A stretch of DNA of 11,548 nucleotides from CAZTEB01 sp964612735 (lineage in GTDB: Bacteria; Patescibacteriota; Microgenomatia; UBA1400; PJMF01). The position numbers and the translations under genes are program-made. Each line of letters opens with the position of its first letter. Position 1 is the stretch's first letter. Location of the stretch: positions 1 through 11,548 of the forward strand of contig CAZTEB010000029.1 in the NCBI GenBank assembly GCA_964612735.1, written 5' to 3'. The notes beneath the pieces are model-generated. The model was not told where the DNA came from, did not search any database, and saw nothing but the letters and a program-made list of their open reading frames with translations. This document shows, in pieces, positions 5,132 to 11,548 of this stretch.

Positions 5132-5965
5132 CTACTCCACTCTTACTACCTCCACCCCACTCTCCTCGAGCAGGTGTTGGCCGTCTAGCATAGCATAGCC
5201 TTCTCGAAAGTACAGAGTGCTTACGCCCGACTCTGCGATCAGCTTGGCACAGACGGGACAGGGAAAGGTAGTTGCGTAGAGACTGGCACCCTCCAAAGCA
5301 ATCCCCTTCTTGGCGGCAGTAGCGATGATGCTAGCCTCAGCGTGCTGAGCCGTAGAAAGCTCGATGTGGATACCCTTTTTGAAGTTTGCTCTAGGATCGC
5401 CATGGTACTGCAGTTCTTGATTGCTTGGCAAATGATGATTGTAGGCTGTTAGAGCTATGCTGCCGTCCTTGACCAGCACGCCACCCACCTGTCGCCACCA
5501 GTCGGGACTATGAAAGGCTTCTTCAGTGGCTGTCTCCATCATTGATCGATCGAATTCAGCTGAACTAATCTTGGCGACATCTTCAAGCGACTGTTCCTGC
5601 AGTGTCTTACTTCTATCCCAGCGCAAGAACACCGACTGGTACTCCACTTGTGCATCTTTAAAGAATCTCTGCTCGAGATCGTGCATCACGTCTTCGTCGG
5701 GAAAAAGATACAGCGTCTCGGTGTCTTTAGCTAGCTCCTGCACAGTAGTTTGATCTGCTACTACAATGGTTACATCTGGTAACAATGACGCAAGAGCTTT
5801 CCGTACCTCATCAGGCGCCAACCTCCTGATATCTTTGACCAGTGGTCTATAGTCAGCGATCACATCTTCACCAAGCAGGTACAGCGTTTTTACGTCTGAA
5901 TGTTTAGCGATGAAGTTCAGGTAGCCTGCATGGATAACGGGAATGTACGCTACTATGCTGATCAT
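5132..5965 (-). CDS. Two-domain protein: nucleotidyltransferase-like N-terminus and dCMP-deaminase-like C-terminus
   Basis: The 277-residue product has two parts. Residues about 150-277 form a cytidine/dCMP-deaminase domain: HAEASI (208-213) gives the zinc-binding His208 and proton-shuttling Glu210, and PCPVCAK (235-241) gives zinc ligands Cys236 and Cys239. Upstream, YNHHLPSNQE fits the substrate-loop region of dCMP deaminases. That activity would turn dCMP into dUMP for ThyA. Residues 1-115 begin SIVAYIPVIHAGYLNFI, with alternating strands and helices, and recall an HxGH nucleotidyltransferase fold in which HxGH has become HAGY, so this half is probably not catalytic. The start ATG shares one base with the stop of the upstream nucleotidyltransferase gene (TAATG) and follows a purine run AAGAAGAAG. 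The C-terminal call is firm; the N-terminal relationship is tentative. Confidence 0.8.
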   Translation of the reverse strand: MISIVAYIPVIHAGYLNFIAKHSDVKTLYLLGEDVIADYRPLVKDIRRLAPDEVRKALASLLPDVTIVVADQTTVQELAKDTETLYLFPDEDVMHDLEQRFFKDAQVEYQSVFLRWDRSKTLQEQSLEDVAKISSAEFDRSMMETATEEAFHSPDWWRQVGGVLVKDGSIALTAYNHHLPSNQELQYHGDPRANFKKGIHIELSTAQHAEASIIATAAKKGIALEGASLYATTFPCPVCAKLIAESGVSTLYFREGYAMLDGQHLLEESGVEVVRVE

Positions 5966-6525
5966 TACTTCTTCTTTAACTCATCAAAAAAACTATGAAT
6001 GGTCGTCATCAGTCGCTCGCTGAGCTCATCACCCATTCGCCGCGCAATACCGATCTGCATACGACGAATCTTGGCACTGGTGCTGGTAGTTGCCATCGGC
6101 TTGAGCACCACCACCTTGCCACACCACTTTTTGAGCTCTTTAAGCTGTGTGTCCGTGTACGTCTGATCAGTCGCGACCAAGACATCAGGCTTGAGTAGTT
6201 TGATCAAACTGTACTTTGAGGCCTTGAGCTTCTTGAGAAAAACGTAGTCAACTGGTTTGAGATACGTGAGCATCTCCATTCGCTCATCCTCTGGAACGAC
6301 AGGTCTATCCGCACCTTTGCGGAACTTTACCTTATCATCGGCATCTACCCCAACCACCAACACATCTCCATACGACTTGGCCTTGTGACAGTAACGGGCA
6401 TGGCCGATGTGAACCATATCAAACGTGCCTTGAGTCAGAACTATAGACTGACCGGCCTCACGATGCTTGGTAATAATGCTCGCTATGGCATCAGCACGAG
6501 TAATAATTTGATCTGAGTTCGTCAT
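5965..6525 (-). CDS. RfaE2/GCT-like nucleotidyltransferase
   Basis: A 186-residue member of the HxGH cytidylyl/adenylyltransferase family. GTFDMVHIGHARY (33-45) holds the nucleotide-binding HxGH (39-42), and TSTSAKIRR (147-155) supplies the second phosphate-binding motif. GDVLVVGVDADDKVKFRKG and RPVVPEDERMEML closely follow the C-terminal adenylyltransferase domain of HldE/RfaE, which joins AMP to a sugar phosphate. No heptose kinase or lipopolysaccharide gene is present, so the acceptor is unknown. A Lys-rich tail (ELKKK) ends the protein. A GAAGAAGAT stretch directly before the ATG serves as Shine-Dalgarno. It lies 23 bases after nadE, and its stop overlaps the start of the deaminase-like gene, whose own N-terminus resembles this fold; the two products may work together. 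Confidence 0.82.
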   Translation of the reverse strand: MTNSDQIITRADAIASIITKHREAGQSIVLTQGTFDMVHIGHARYCHKAKSYGDVLVVGVDADDKVKFRKGADRPVVPEDERMEMLTYLKPVDYVFLKKLKASKYSLIKLLKPDVLVATDQTYTDTQLKELKKWCGKVVVLKPMATTSTSAKIRRMQIGIARRMGDELSERLMTTIHSFFDELKKK

Positions 6526-6548
6526 ATCTTCTTCATATCACAGATGTC

Positions 6549-7322
6549 TTAGAGCGTATAGGGAACGTGGTGCTTGTAGGCAGTTTGCTCCACTCGATCA
6601 ATAACTGCAGTTACTGTCGATGCATCCAAACTAGTTTTCTCTACAATAGTGGAGATAACCTGCTGACGATCAAGTGAACGCAAATCTTGACCAACGTATT
6701 GTTCGAGAACTCGATCAGCTTCTTGATACTCAAAACCCAGCTCATTCTGATCAGTCTGACCTTGCCACAATCCAGCTGAGGGCGCCTTATCTTGAATTGA
6801 TGTGGGTATGCCCAAGTGTGCAGCCAACTCTCTGACTTGAGTTTTATAGAGATGCTGCAGAGGCTCCAGATCACTGGCTTCGTCGCCAAACCTAGTAAAA
6901 TACCCCAAGTACTTTTCTGATTTATTCTCGGTGCCGCAAACTAATGCTTGATGCGCTGCTGCTCTATCATAGACACAGATCATCCGACACCGCGCTGCGA
7001 TGTTACCTAGTCTGAGCTGCTGATCTTCTGTGACTGTAAGTCGCTGGGAAAAGCTCTCGACCACACTCGTTATCTCAATCGTCTCTTGGTTTTGAGATGG
7101 GATTTGAGTATGGTCTATCACGGCTTGAGCATCACTCATGTCTTGATCTTTATACGGCAGCTGAAGTGTGTATACAGCATCTGGACCCATGGCCTTTACT
7201 GCTAAACTCAAGCTAACTGCTGAGTCGATACCTCCCGAGACGGCAAGTATCACTCGACTCATCCCAGCTAATTGAACGGTCGTTTTAATGAAAGAACTAA
7301 TTGTTTGTATCTGAGATTCCAT
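6549..7322 (-). CDS. nadE: NH3-dependent NAD+ synthetase
   Basis: Makes NAD+ from deamido-NAD+, ATP and ammonia, the last step of NAD synthesis. The protein is an N-type ATP pyrophosphatase with the PP-loop SGGIDSA (29-35), LGNIAARCRM (105-114), GTENKSE (130-136), GDEASDLEPL (146-155) and DKAPSAGLWQGQTDQNELG (178-196). It has no N-terminal glutaminase domain, so it should use free ammonia. The frame opens at TTG 7367, but I prefer ATG 7322, giving 257 residues, the normal size of this form. GAAGAG lies 10 bases upstream of it, and the protein would begin just before the first conserved helix. ATG 7331 is a possible alternative. Either start lies within nadD, an overlap of 26 to 35 bases that implies coupling. 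Confidence 0.93.
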   Translation of the reverse strand: MESQIQTISSFIKTTVQLAGMSRVILAVSGGIDSAVSLSLAVKAMGPDAVYTLQLPYKDQDMSDAQAVIDHTQIPSQNQETIEITSVVESFSQRLTVTEDQQLRLGNIAARCRMICVYDRAAAHQALVCGTENKSEKYLGYFTRFGDEASDLEPLQHLYKTQVRELAAHLGIPTSIQDKAPSAGLWQGQTDQNELGFEYQEADRVLEQYVGQDLRSLDRQQVISTIVEKTSLDASTVTAVIDRVEQTAYKHHVPYTL

Positions 7323-7899
7323 AGAGAGCATGCTCTTCAATATACGCTGCGACTTTGGGATCAACAAGTTGAGATATATCGCGCCCCTCTATCAAAGCCT
7401 CCCGGACAGCCGTAGATGACACGGCGATCTCAGTCACTCCATCCAGCGGCACCATGCCGGGAAATACTGGCTCCATCGGCACATTTTTTCTCGGATAAAC
7501 ATAGAACGTGTGGTGAGTAAGCATTTCATCTACGCCTCCCCAGGTATCAAAAGCAGCCAAGTTGTCAGATCCGATCATCCAGGAAAAGGTGTGTTCAGGA
7601 TGCTTGTTTCTTAGAGCTTGAAGCGTGTCTCGGGTGTAGTTAATAGTTCCTTCGGGAGCAGTAAGTTCGTGGGTCTCGATTCTGGTCCTGGGCACCAGGA
7701 TCAGCTCAAGCATCGCAACACGATGTTCGGCCGCCGCCATGTTTTTCTGAAAGTGATGGTTTTTGACTGGCACATACCAGATCTCGTCAGCAAAGCTCTG
7801 GGAACCACCGGGCTCGTTGAGAGCCAACACTTCATTGACGACAGTTTGGTGACCAAGGTGAATAGGATCGAAAGCACCGCCAAACAACAAGATATTCAT
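7297..7899 (-). CDS. nadD: Nicotinate-mononucleotide adenylyltransferase
   Basis: Transfers AMP from ATP to nicotinate mononucleotide, forming the deamido-NAD+ that NadE uses; the next gene in the same run is nadE. The 200-residue length is typical. GGAFDPIHLGH (7-17) is the N-terminal nucleotide-binding motif with HxGH, INYTRDTL (86-93) is the conserved Thr-Asp segment, IGSDNLAAFDTW (109-120) is the core motif with the Asp-Trp pair that contacts the nicotinate ring, and SSTAVREAL (161-169) is the C-terminal ATP-binding motif. AGGAAG just upstream of the ATG overlaps the topA stop codon, leaving only six bases between the genes. No other NAD-pathway gene (nadA-nadC, pncB) is in the window. 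Confidence 0.95.
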   Translation of the reverse strand: MNILLFGGAFDPIHLGHQTVVNEVLALNEPGGSQSFADEIWYVPVKNHHFQKNMAAAEHRVAMLELILVPRTRIETHELTAPEGTINYTRDTLQALRNKHPEHTFSWMIGSDNLAAFDTWGGVDEMLTHHTFYVYPRKNVPMEPVFPGMVPLDGVTEIAVSSTAVREALIEGRDISQLVDPKVAAYIEEHALYGISDTNN

Positions 7900-7905
7900 A
7901 TCTTC

Positions 7906-10134
7906 CTAGGCTTTTTTAGCAGCTGACTTCGAGCGCTTAGTAGTACCCCGCTTCGTTTTCTTGGCACCTTTTTTCTTAGAAGCACCACCGGCTCGTTTAG
8001 CTGCTCGCTCTTTTTTACGGGCTTCTCGCTCTGCCTTCATTCTGTCCCACTCAGTTTGGGTGAGTTTGAGATCTTTCTCAGGCTCTTTCCAACTTGCCCA
8101 GTCACACTCGGGATAGCGACCACAGCCATAGAATGACTTACCCCAACGCGACGGCTTGAGCACGATATCGCCTTTTTTACAAAGTGGGCAGTGCCTACCC
8201 TCAAGTTTCTCTACCATGTTCTCAGTGTAGTCACACTCGGGAAATCTACTACAGCTCTTGAATTTGCCATATCTGCCAGAGCGAATTACCACCTGGCCTT
8301 GCTCCTTCTTAGTGAGCTCACCAGTGGCAATTTTCTCAGCACAAGTAGGGCAGTCTTCTCCTGTCTCCTCCACTGGAATCTGGACACGATCTGCCTTCTC
8401 AGTTACGCTCTCAATTATCTTTGCCAGTGGATCGTAGAACTCTTTGACGATCTTGCGCCAAGCTTTCTCACCTCGTGCAATTCTATCTAGATCTTCTTCC
8501 ATCTCTGCGGTGAAGTCATAATCCATAATGTCTTTGAAGTGTTTGACCAAGAAATCACACACTGTGGTGCCGACAGGCGTCGGGGCAAATCGCTTATCCT
8601 CTCGAACTACGTAGCCGCGATCAACGATTACAGAAATGATGGAGGCATAGGTGCTCGGTCTGCCGATGCCGCGCTTCTCGAGCTCTTTGACCAAAGAAGC
8701 ATCGTTATAGCGAGCCGGCGGCTGGGTAAATTTTTGCAAAGCTTGGGTGTCCAAGTATCCCAACTGCTGCCCCTTCGTTACTTCTGGCAAAATGGTGTCA
8801 CCACCTGCTGGGAACAACTTCATCCAACCGTCAAATTTCAAAATTGAGCCAGTAGTCTTCAAAGTAGCTTGAGAAACTTCAGTTGTATTATTTTCTGCGT
8901 CAACCAACAGTGTCGTTTGGTTGTACACAGCTGTCTCCATCTGACTGGCTACAAATCGGCGCCAAATCAAGTCGTAGAGCTGAGCGTGACGTGAAGTGAA
9001 TTTCTTGCCCAAACTCATGATTGAATCTTCACGCACATTGATGTCAGTAATTCTGATCGCTTCGTGAGCCTCCTGGGCATTCTTAGCTTTACTTCGAAAT
9101 ACTCGGGCTTGCTGCGGCAAGTACTGCTCACCATAACGATCTTTGATGTAGCTTCGAGCCATACTCAGCGACTGCTGAGAAAGATTCATAGAGTCGGTAC
9201 GATGATATGTGATCAAACCCTCTTCATAGAGATGCTGAGCTAGCCGCATCGATTGCTTACTCGTCATACCCAGGCGATTAGCCGCGGCTTGCTGCAATGT
9301 AGAAGTCGTAAATGGTGGTAAGCTGCTACGTTTACGCTCTTTCTGCTCCAAACTGCGAATGCTGTATGAAGTACCCGTAGCCTCAAGTAACGACATCACG
9401 GGCGTGACGTCTGCCTCAGAACTGGGTTCATACTTCTCAGAACCTACTTCAAAGACTCGAGACACGAGCGTGCCACCAGGAAGTGGATCGAGCGGCTTAC
9501 CATCTTTGAAGATCGACTTGGCTTTGGCAGAAGCGTCGATCGCCAACGCTACGTCGACTTCCCAATACTCGTCAGGCTTGAAAGCCTCGATCTCACGCTC
9601 CTTCTCTACGATCAACCGCAACGCGACCGATTGCACTCGACCCGCTGAAAGACCCCGACGCACCTTTTTCCATAACACTGGCGAGACTTGATACCCCACC
9701 AGCCTGTCGACGACGCGGCGTGCTTGTTGAGCATCTACCAGCTTAAATCGAATTTTCGAAGGCTTCTGAATAGCTGCTAACACAGCAGATTTGGTGATTT
9801 CGTTGAAGGTAGCTCTCTCAAGAGCGCTGTCTGGGACGGTGTCATCCAGTAGTTGTGTGATATGCCAAGCTATAGCCTCACCTTCACGGTCAGGGTCAGT
9901 AGCTAAATAGATCTTGCTGGCTTTCTTCGCTAAGCGCTGCAGCTTAGCTACTACTTCTTTCTTGCCCTCAGACACCACATAGGTCGGTTCAAAGTTGTTC
10001 TCTACGTCCACGCCCAAACCACTTTTGGGCAGGTCACGAATATGACCAACTGATGCCTCAACGGTAAAATCGTTATCAAGATATGTCTTAAGTTTTCGTG
10101 CCTTAGTCGGTGACTCGACAATTACGAGATTCAT
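7906..10134 (-). CDS. topA: DNA topoisomerase I (type IA)
   Basis: Relaxes negative supercoils through a transient 5'-phosphotyrosine link. The 742-residue protein has an N-terminal TOPRIM domain (VESPTKARK, with Glu7, and TDPDREGEA at 79-87, the Mg2+-binding acids), then GLSAGRVQSVALRL (161-174), the catalytic Tyr310 in LITYHRTDS (308-316), HEAIRIT, and LVKELEKRGIGRPSTYASII of the core. The C-terminus has two four-Cys zinc ribbons, one opening with CPTC and closing with CSRFPEC, the next opening with CPLC and closing with CGRYPEC. It ends in a Lys/Arg/Ala-rich tail of about 50 residues (KKERAAKRAGG..., SKSAAKKA) that probably binds DNA nonspecifically. YHRTD carries His where Met is commonest. 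AGGA stands eight bases before the ATG. It follows dprA by 57 bases, a frequent bacterial pairing. Confidence 0.97.
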   Translation of the reverse strand: MNLVIVESPTKARKLKTYLDNDFTVEASVGHIRDLPKSGLGVDVENNFEPTYVVSEGKKEVVAKLQRLAKKASKIYLATDPDREGEAIAWHITQLLDDTVPDSALERATFNEITKSAVLAAIQKPSKIRFKLVDAQQARRVVDRLVGYQVSPVLWKKVRRGLSAGRVQSVALRLIVEKEREIEAFKPDEYWEVDVALAIDASAKAKSIFKDGKPLDPLPGGTLVSRVFEVGSEKYEPSSEADVTPVMSLLEATGTSYSIRSLEQKERKRSSLPPFTTSTLQQAAANRLGMTSKQSMRLAQHLYEEGLITYHRTDSMNLSQQSLSMARSYIKDRYGEQYLPQQARVFRSKAKNAQEAHEAIRITDINVREDSIMSLGKKFTSRHAQLYDLIWRRFVASQMETAVYNQTTLLVDAENNTTEVSQATLKTTGSILKFDGWMKLFPAGGDTILPEVTKGQQLGYLDTQALQKFTQPPARYNDASLVKELEKRGIGRPSTYASIISVIVDRGYVVREDKRFAPTPVGTTVCDFLVKHFKDIMDYDFTAEMEEDLDRIARGEKAWRKIVKEFYDPLAKIIESVTEKADRVQIPVEETGEDCPTCAEKIATGELTKKEQGQVVIRSGRYGKFKSCSRFPECDYTENMVEKLEGRHCPLCKKGDIVLKPSRWGKSFYGCGRYPECDWASWKEPEKDLKLTQTEWDRMKAEREARKKERAAKRAGGASKKKGAKKTKRGTTKRSKSAAKKA

Positions 10135-10202
10135 GCTGTGTTCCTAGTACTACTATAGTGGTTGCCAGTGACCATTGTACCGCAGTTGTCACTACAGCAA
10201 CG
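10135..10202 (-). promoter_or_regulatory. topA leader with a possible internal promoter
   Basis: The 57-base gap between dprA and topA holds TACAAT (minus, 10179-10174), a good -10 hexamer. Only a weak TTGCTG lies 15 bases upstream, inside the dprA stop region. Downstream are two overlapping 8-bp palindromes, TAGTACTA (10145-10152) and ACTATAGT (10152-10159). The region could give topA its own transcript besides readthrough from dprA. Confidence 0.3.
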
Positions 10203-11334
10203 ACCACAGGCCCTGATCACTGGTTACGATGCCCTGTAACTCAAGCATTGTCAAGCCCGCAGTCACCTTGGGTGCTGGGACATTGATGGCTAAACTCAAC
10301 TCATCTACAGCCTGGCTGGCAACCCCTAACGCAACTACGATCTGCTTATGCAAAGGATCTTCTAAGCTGTCTTTGGCTGTGCTGTGACGGTGCATTCTAG
10401 TCAGCCGAGATGATACCACACCAGCTTCTTCGATAATGTCTGAGCTTGACCTCACCAGTCGAGCTCCCAGATTTAACAACTCCATCGTTCCTTCTGTATA
10501 GGGATTATCGATGGCACCCGGTACTGCGCACACTCCTCGACTATACTCTGCTGCTAGCGTAGCCGTGATCAAGGCACCACTACCTCGAGCAGCTTCGGTG
10601 ACAACCGTCGCCAAGCTCATCCCTGCTACGATCCTATTCCGAGCAGGAAATGTGCCTTTGGTGGGTTTTGTCCAAGGTGGATACTCACTTACTAGGATGC
10701 CGCCCTGCTTAAGAAAGTCTGAGCGCCAACGTCGATGTGAGCTGGGCATTATTTGGTCAAACCCTGATCCCAACACTCCCACGGTCGCACCACCTACTTC
10801 CTGTACAGCTCGATGAGCGATGGCATCTATACCGTACATCCAGCCAGAGACAATGCAGTAGCCAGCTTGCGCTAAGGTAGCTGCAAGTTCGGCTGTAACC
10901 GTACGACCGTACGAAGTAGGCTGGCGCGTACCCACTATCGCAATCGACTGCTGATTCCAAAGTTTAGTACTGCCCAGTGCAAACAGCAATGAAGGCGTAT
11001 CTTCAATACTAGCTAGCAAAGCTGGAAAACTAGAGTCAATGCGAGTGACCACTGAAATGTGTCGCTGAGCGAGATAGGCTACGTAGCTTGTAGGAGTAAA
11101 CCTTGTCGTAAACGCCGATCGAGCTTCAAAAGAACGCTTCGACAAACCCATCGCTTTCCAAATCTTTTCAGAGCCACTCCAAACGTCACCTAAACTGAGA
11201 TGAGCTCGAGCTGACTTCTCGAGCACTTTAGTAAAGGTGCGATGCCCGACACCATCCACAGACATAAATGCTGCCCAAAGCCCTCTTTCTTCCTGAGAAA
11301 GCACAGGGGTGGTTGAGTTGGATAAACCAGACAC
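10192..11334 (-). CDS. dprA: DNA-processing protein DprA (Smf)
   Basis: Binds incoming single-stranded DNA and loads RecA during natural transformation; also called Smf. The 380-residue protein starts with GTG at 11334. The codon just before it is TGA, so no longer start exists. An N-terminal helix-hairpin-helix-like segment (SVDGVGHRTFTKVLE, 25-39) leads to the Rossmann-like core: IAIVGTRQPTSYG (131-143), SGWMYGIDAIAH (163-174), GVLGSGFDQIMP (186-197), FPARNRIVAG (229-238) and EAARGSGALITA (247-258). Residues about 320-380 form the winged-helix C-terminus found in many DprA proteins. SGWMYGID has Trp-Met where SGLA/SGMA is usual. The start lacks a Shine-Dalgarno but has the shared 19-bp element 21 bases upstream, suggesting its own promoter. 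It heads the long minus-strand run. Confidence 0.95.
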   Translation of the reverse strand: MSGLSNSTTPVLSQEERGLWAAFMSVDGVGHRTFTKVLEKSARAHLSLGDVWSGSEKIWKAMGLSKRSFEARSAFTTRFTPTSYVAYLAQRHISVVTRIDSSFPALLASIEDTPSLLFALGSTKLWNQQSIAIVGTRQPTSYGRTVTAELAATLAQAGYCIVSGWMYGIDAIAHRAVQEVGGATVGVLGSGFDQIMPSSHRRWRSDFLKQGGILVSEYPPWTKPTKGTFPARNRIVAGMSLATVVTEAARGSGALITATLAAEYSRGVCAVPGAIDNPYTEGTMELLNLGARLVRSSSDIIEEAGVVSSRLTRMHRHSTAKDSLEDPLHKQIVVALGVASQAVDELSLAINVPAPKVTAGLTMLELQGIVTSDQGLWSLL

Positions 11335-11355
11335 TCAGTAATACTAATGATCAAA

Positions 11356-11374
11356 TCTTACATTTAGCTGTAGT
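11356..11374 (-). promoter_or_regulatory. 19-bp element, copy 2, upstream of dprA
   Basis: On the minus strand this reads ACTACAGCTAAATGTAAGA and ends 21 bases before the dprA GTG. Copy 1 is at 1707-1725, with the same sequence, orientation and spacing, before the small membrane-protein genes. It lies in the 60-base gap between dprA and the preceding gene, where a dprA promoter is expected. The role in transcription is inferred. Confidence 0.6.
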
Positions 11375-11394
11375 GAGGAGAAGCAGTTTTAAGG

Positions 11395-11547
11395 TTACTC
11401 CACATTTCCTTCAACCCAATCCAGAATGATCTTACCAACACTGCCAGCATCGGCAGAACCTTCTTTAAAAGGATTCTCTTCGTCGCTTTCCACTAAGACC
11501 GTAATAACTAACCGCTGTGGATAGCCAAGCTCTTCTACTGACTCCAA
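11395..11547 (-). CDS. C-terminal end of a larger protein, possibly a penicillin-binding protein (5' part outside window)
   Basis: The last 50 codons of a minus-strand gene end in TAA (11397-11395). The residues run from LESVEELGYPQRLVITVLVE through a polar turn to GSADAGSVGKIILDWVEGNVE. A strand like LVITVLVE followed by a Gly/Ala-rich turn and a hydrophobic helix is how the transpeptidase domains of penicillin-binding proteins end, where the motif is often GGSxAAPxxxxIL. With only 50 residues and no catalytic motif in view, the family is a guess, but the open frame running from the edge to a stop before an intergenic gap makes the gene itself likely. It is upstream of dprA in the same direction. 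Confidence 0.55.
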   Translation of the reverse strand: MESVEELGYPQRLVITVLVESDEENPFKEGSADAGSVGKIILDWVEGNVE

Positions 11548-11548
11548 C

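Noticed and set aside
7323..7367. Longer nadE starting at TTG 7367
   Set aside because: It would overlap nadD by 71 bases with a rare start codon; ATG 7322 has a GAAGAG site and gives the usual protein length.
9359..9691. Plus-strand frame of 110 codons opposite topA
   Set aside because: It is antisense to well-conserved topA core sequence, is Ser/Thr-rich in the manner of shadow frames, and has no start signals.
10186..10195. Partial copy of the 19-bp element (CACTACAGC) at the end of dprA
   Set aside because: Only nine bases match, it lies inside the dprA 3' end and points away from topA; likely chance.

Overview
This is a compact, almost fully coding bacterial stretch in which no gap exceeds 190 bases. 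The genes use the standard code with TGA as a stop: the DHFR-like and Nudix genes both end in TGA, and the long reading frames contain no internal TGA. Gene content, very tight packing, and the absence of a Shine-Dalgarno sequence before most transcript-leading genes would fit an uncultured, reduced-genome bacterium such as a member of Patescibacteria/CPR. That placement is an inference and nothing in the window proves it. No tRNA, rRNA, CRISPR, insertion sequence or phage structural gene was seen.

Layout. (1) Positions 1-1669, minus strand: a MazG-like NTP pyrophosphohydrolase gene that runs off the left edge, preceded by a RibD-C/DHFR-type reductase whose stop codon lies inside an intrinsic terminator. 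(2) 1747-2098, plus strand: two overlapping genes for small membrane proteins (84 and about 34 residues). (3) 2145-2576 minus and 2692-4532 plus: a divergent pair, dut and thyA, with thyA followed by a Nudix hydrolase and a HIT-family protein. (4) 11334 down to 4509, minus strand: a long head-to-tail run of dprA, topA, nadD, nadE, an RfaE2-like nucleotidyltransferase, a two-domain protein with a dCMP-deaminase-like C-terminus, and an unknown coiled-coil protein. Its last gene overlaps the HIT gene tail to tail by 24 bases. (5) At the right edge lies the last 50 codons of another minus-strand gene, possibly a penicillin-binding protein.

How the genes fit together. The left half is largely thymidylate and nucleotide-pool housekeeping: Dut (dUTP to dUMP), a dCMP-deaminase-like protein (dCMP to dUMP), ThyA (dUMP to dTMP, releasing dihydrofolate), a reductase that could recycle the folate, and MazG-like, Nudix and HIT proteins that clean up nucleotides. 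nadD and nadE are consecutive steps that finish NAD synthesis. dprA and topA handle incoming single-stranded DNA and DNA supercoiling.

The least expected signal is an exact 19-bp element found upstream of both dprA and the small membrane-protein pair. It has the same orientation relative to the gene and lies exactly 21 nt from the start codon in both cases. It looks like a shared promoter or operator and may mark a small regulon that includes a DNA-uptake gene. Other points of note are an apparent fusion of a degenerate nucleotidyltransferase domain to a deaminase, directly after an intact nucleotidyltransferase gene, and a 10-bp motif placed symmetrically in front of dut and thyA.
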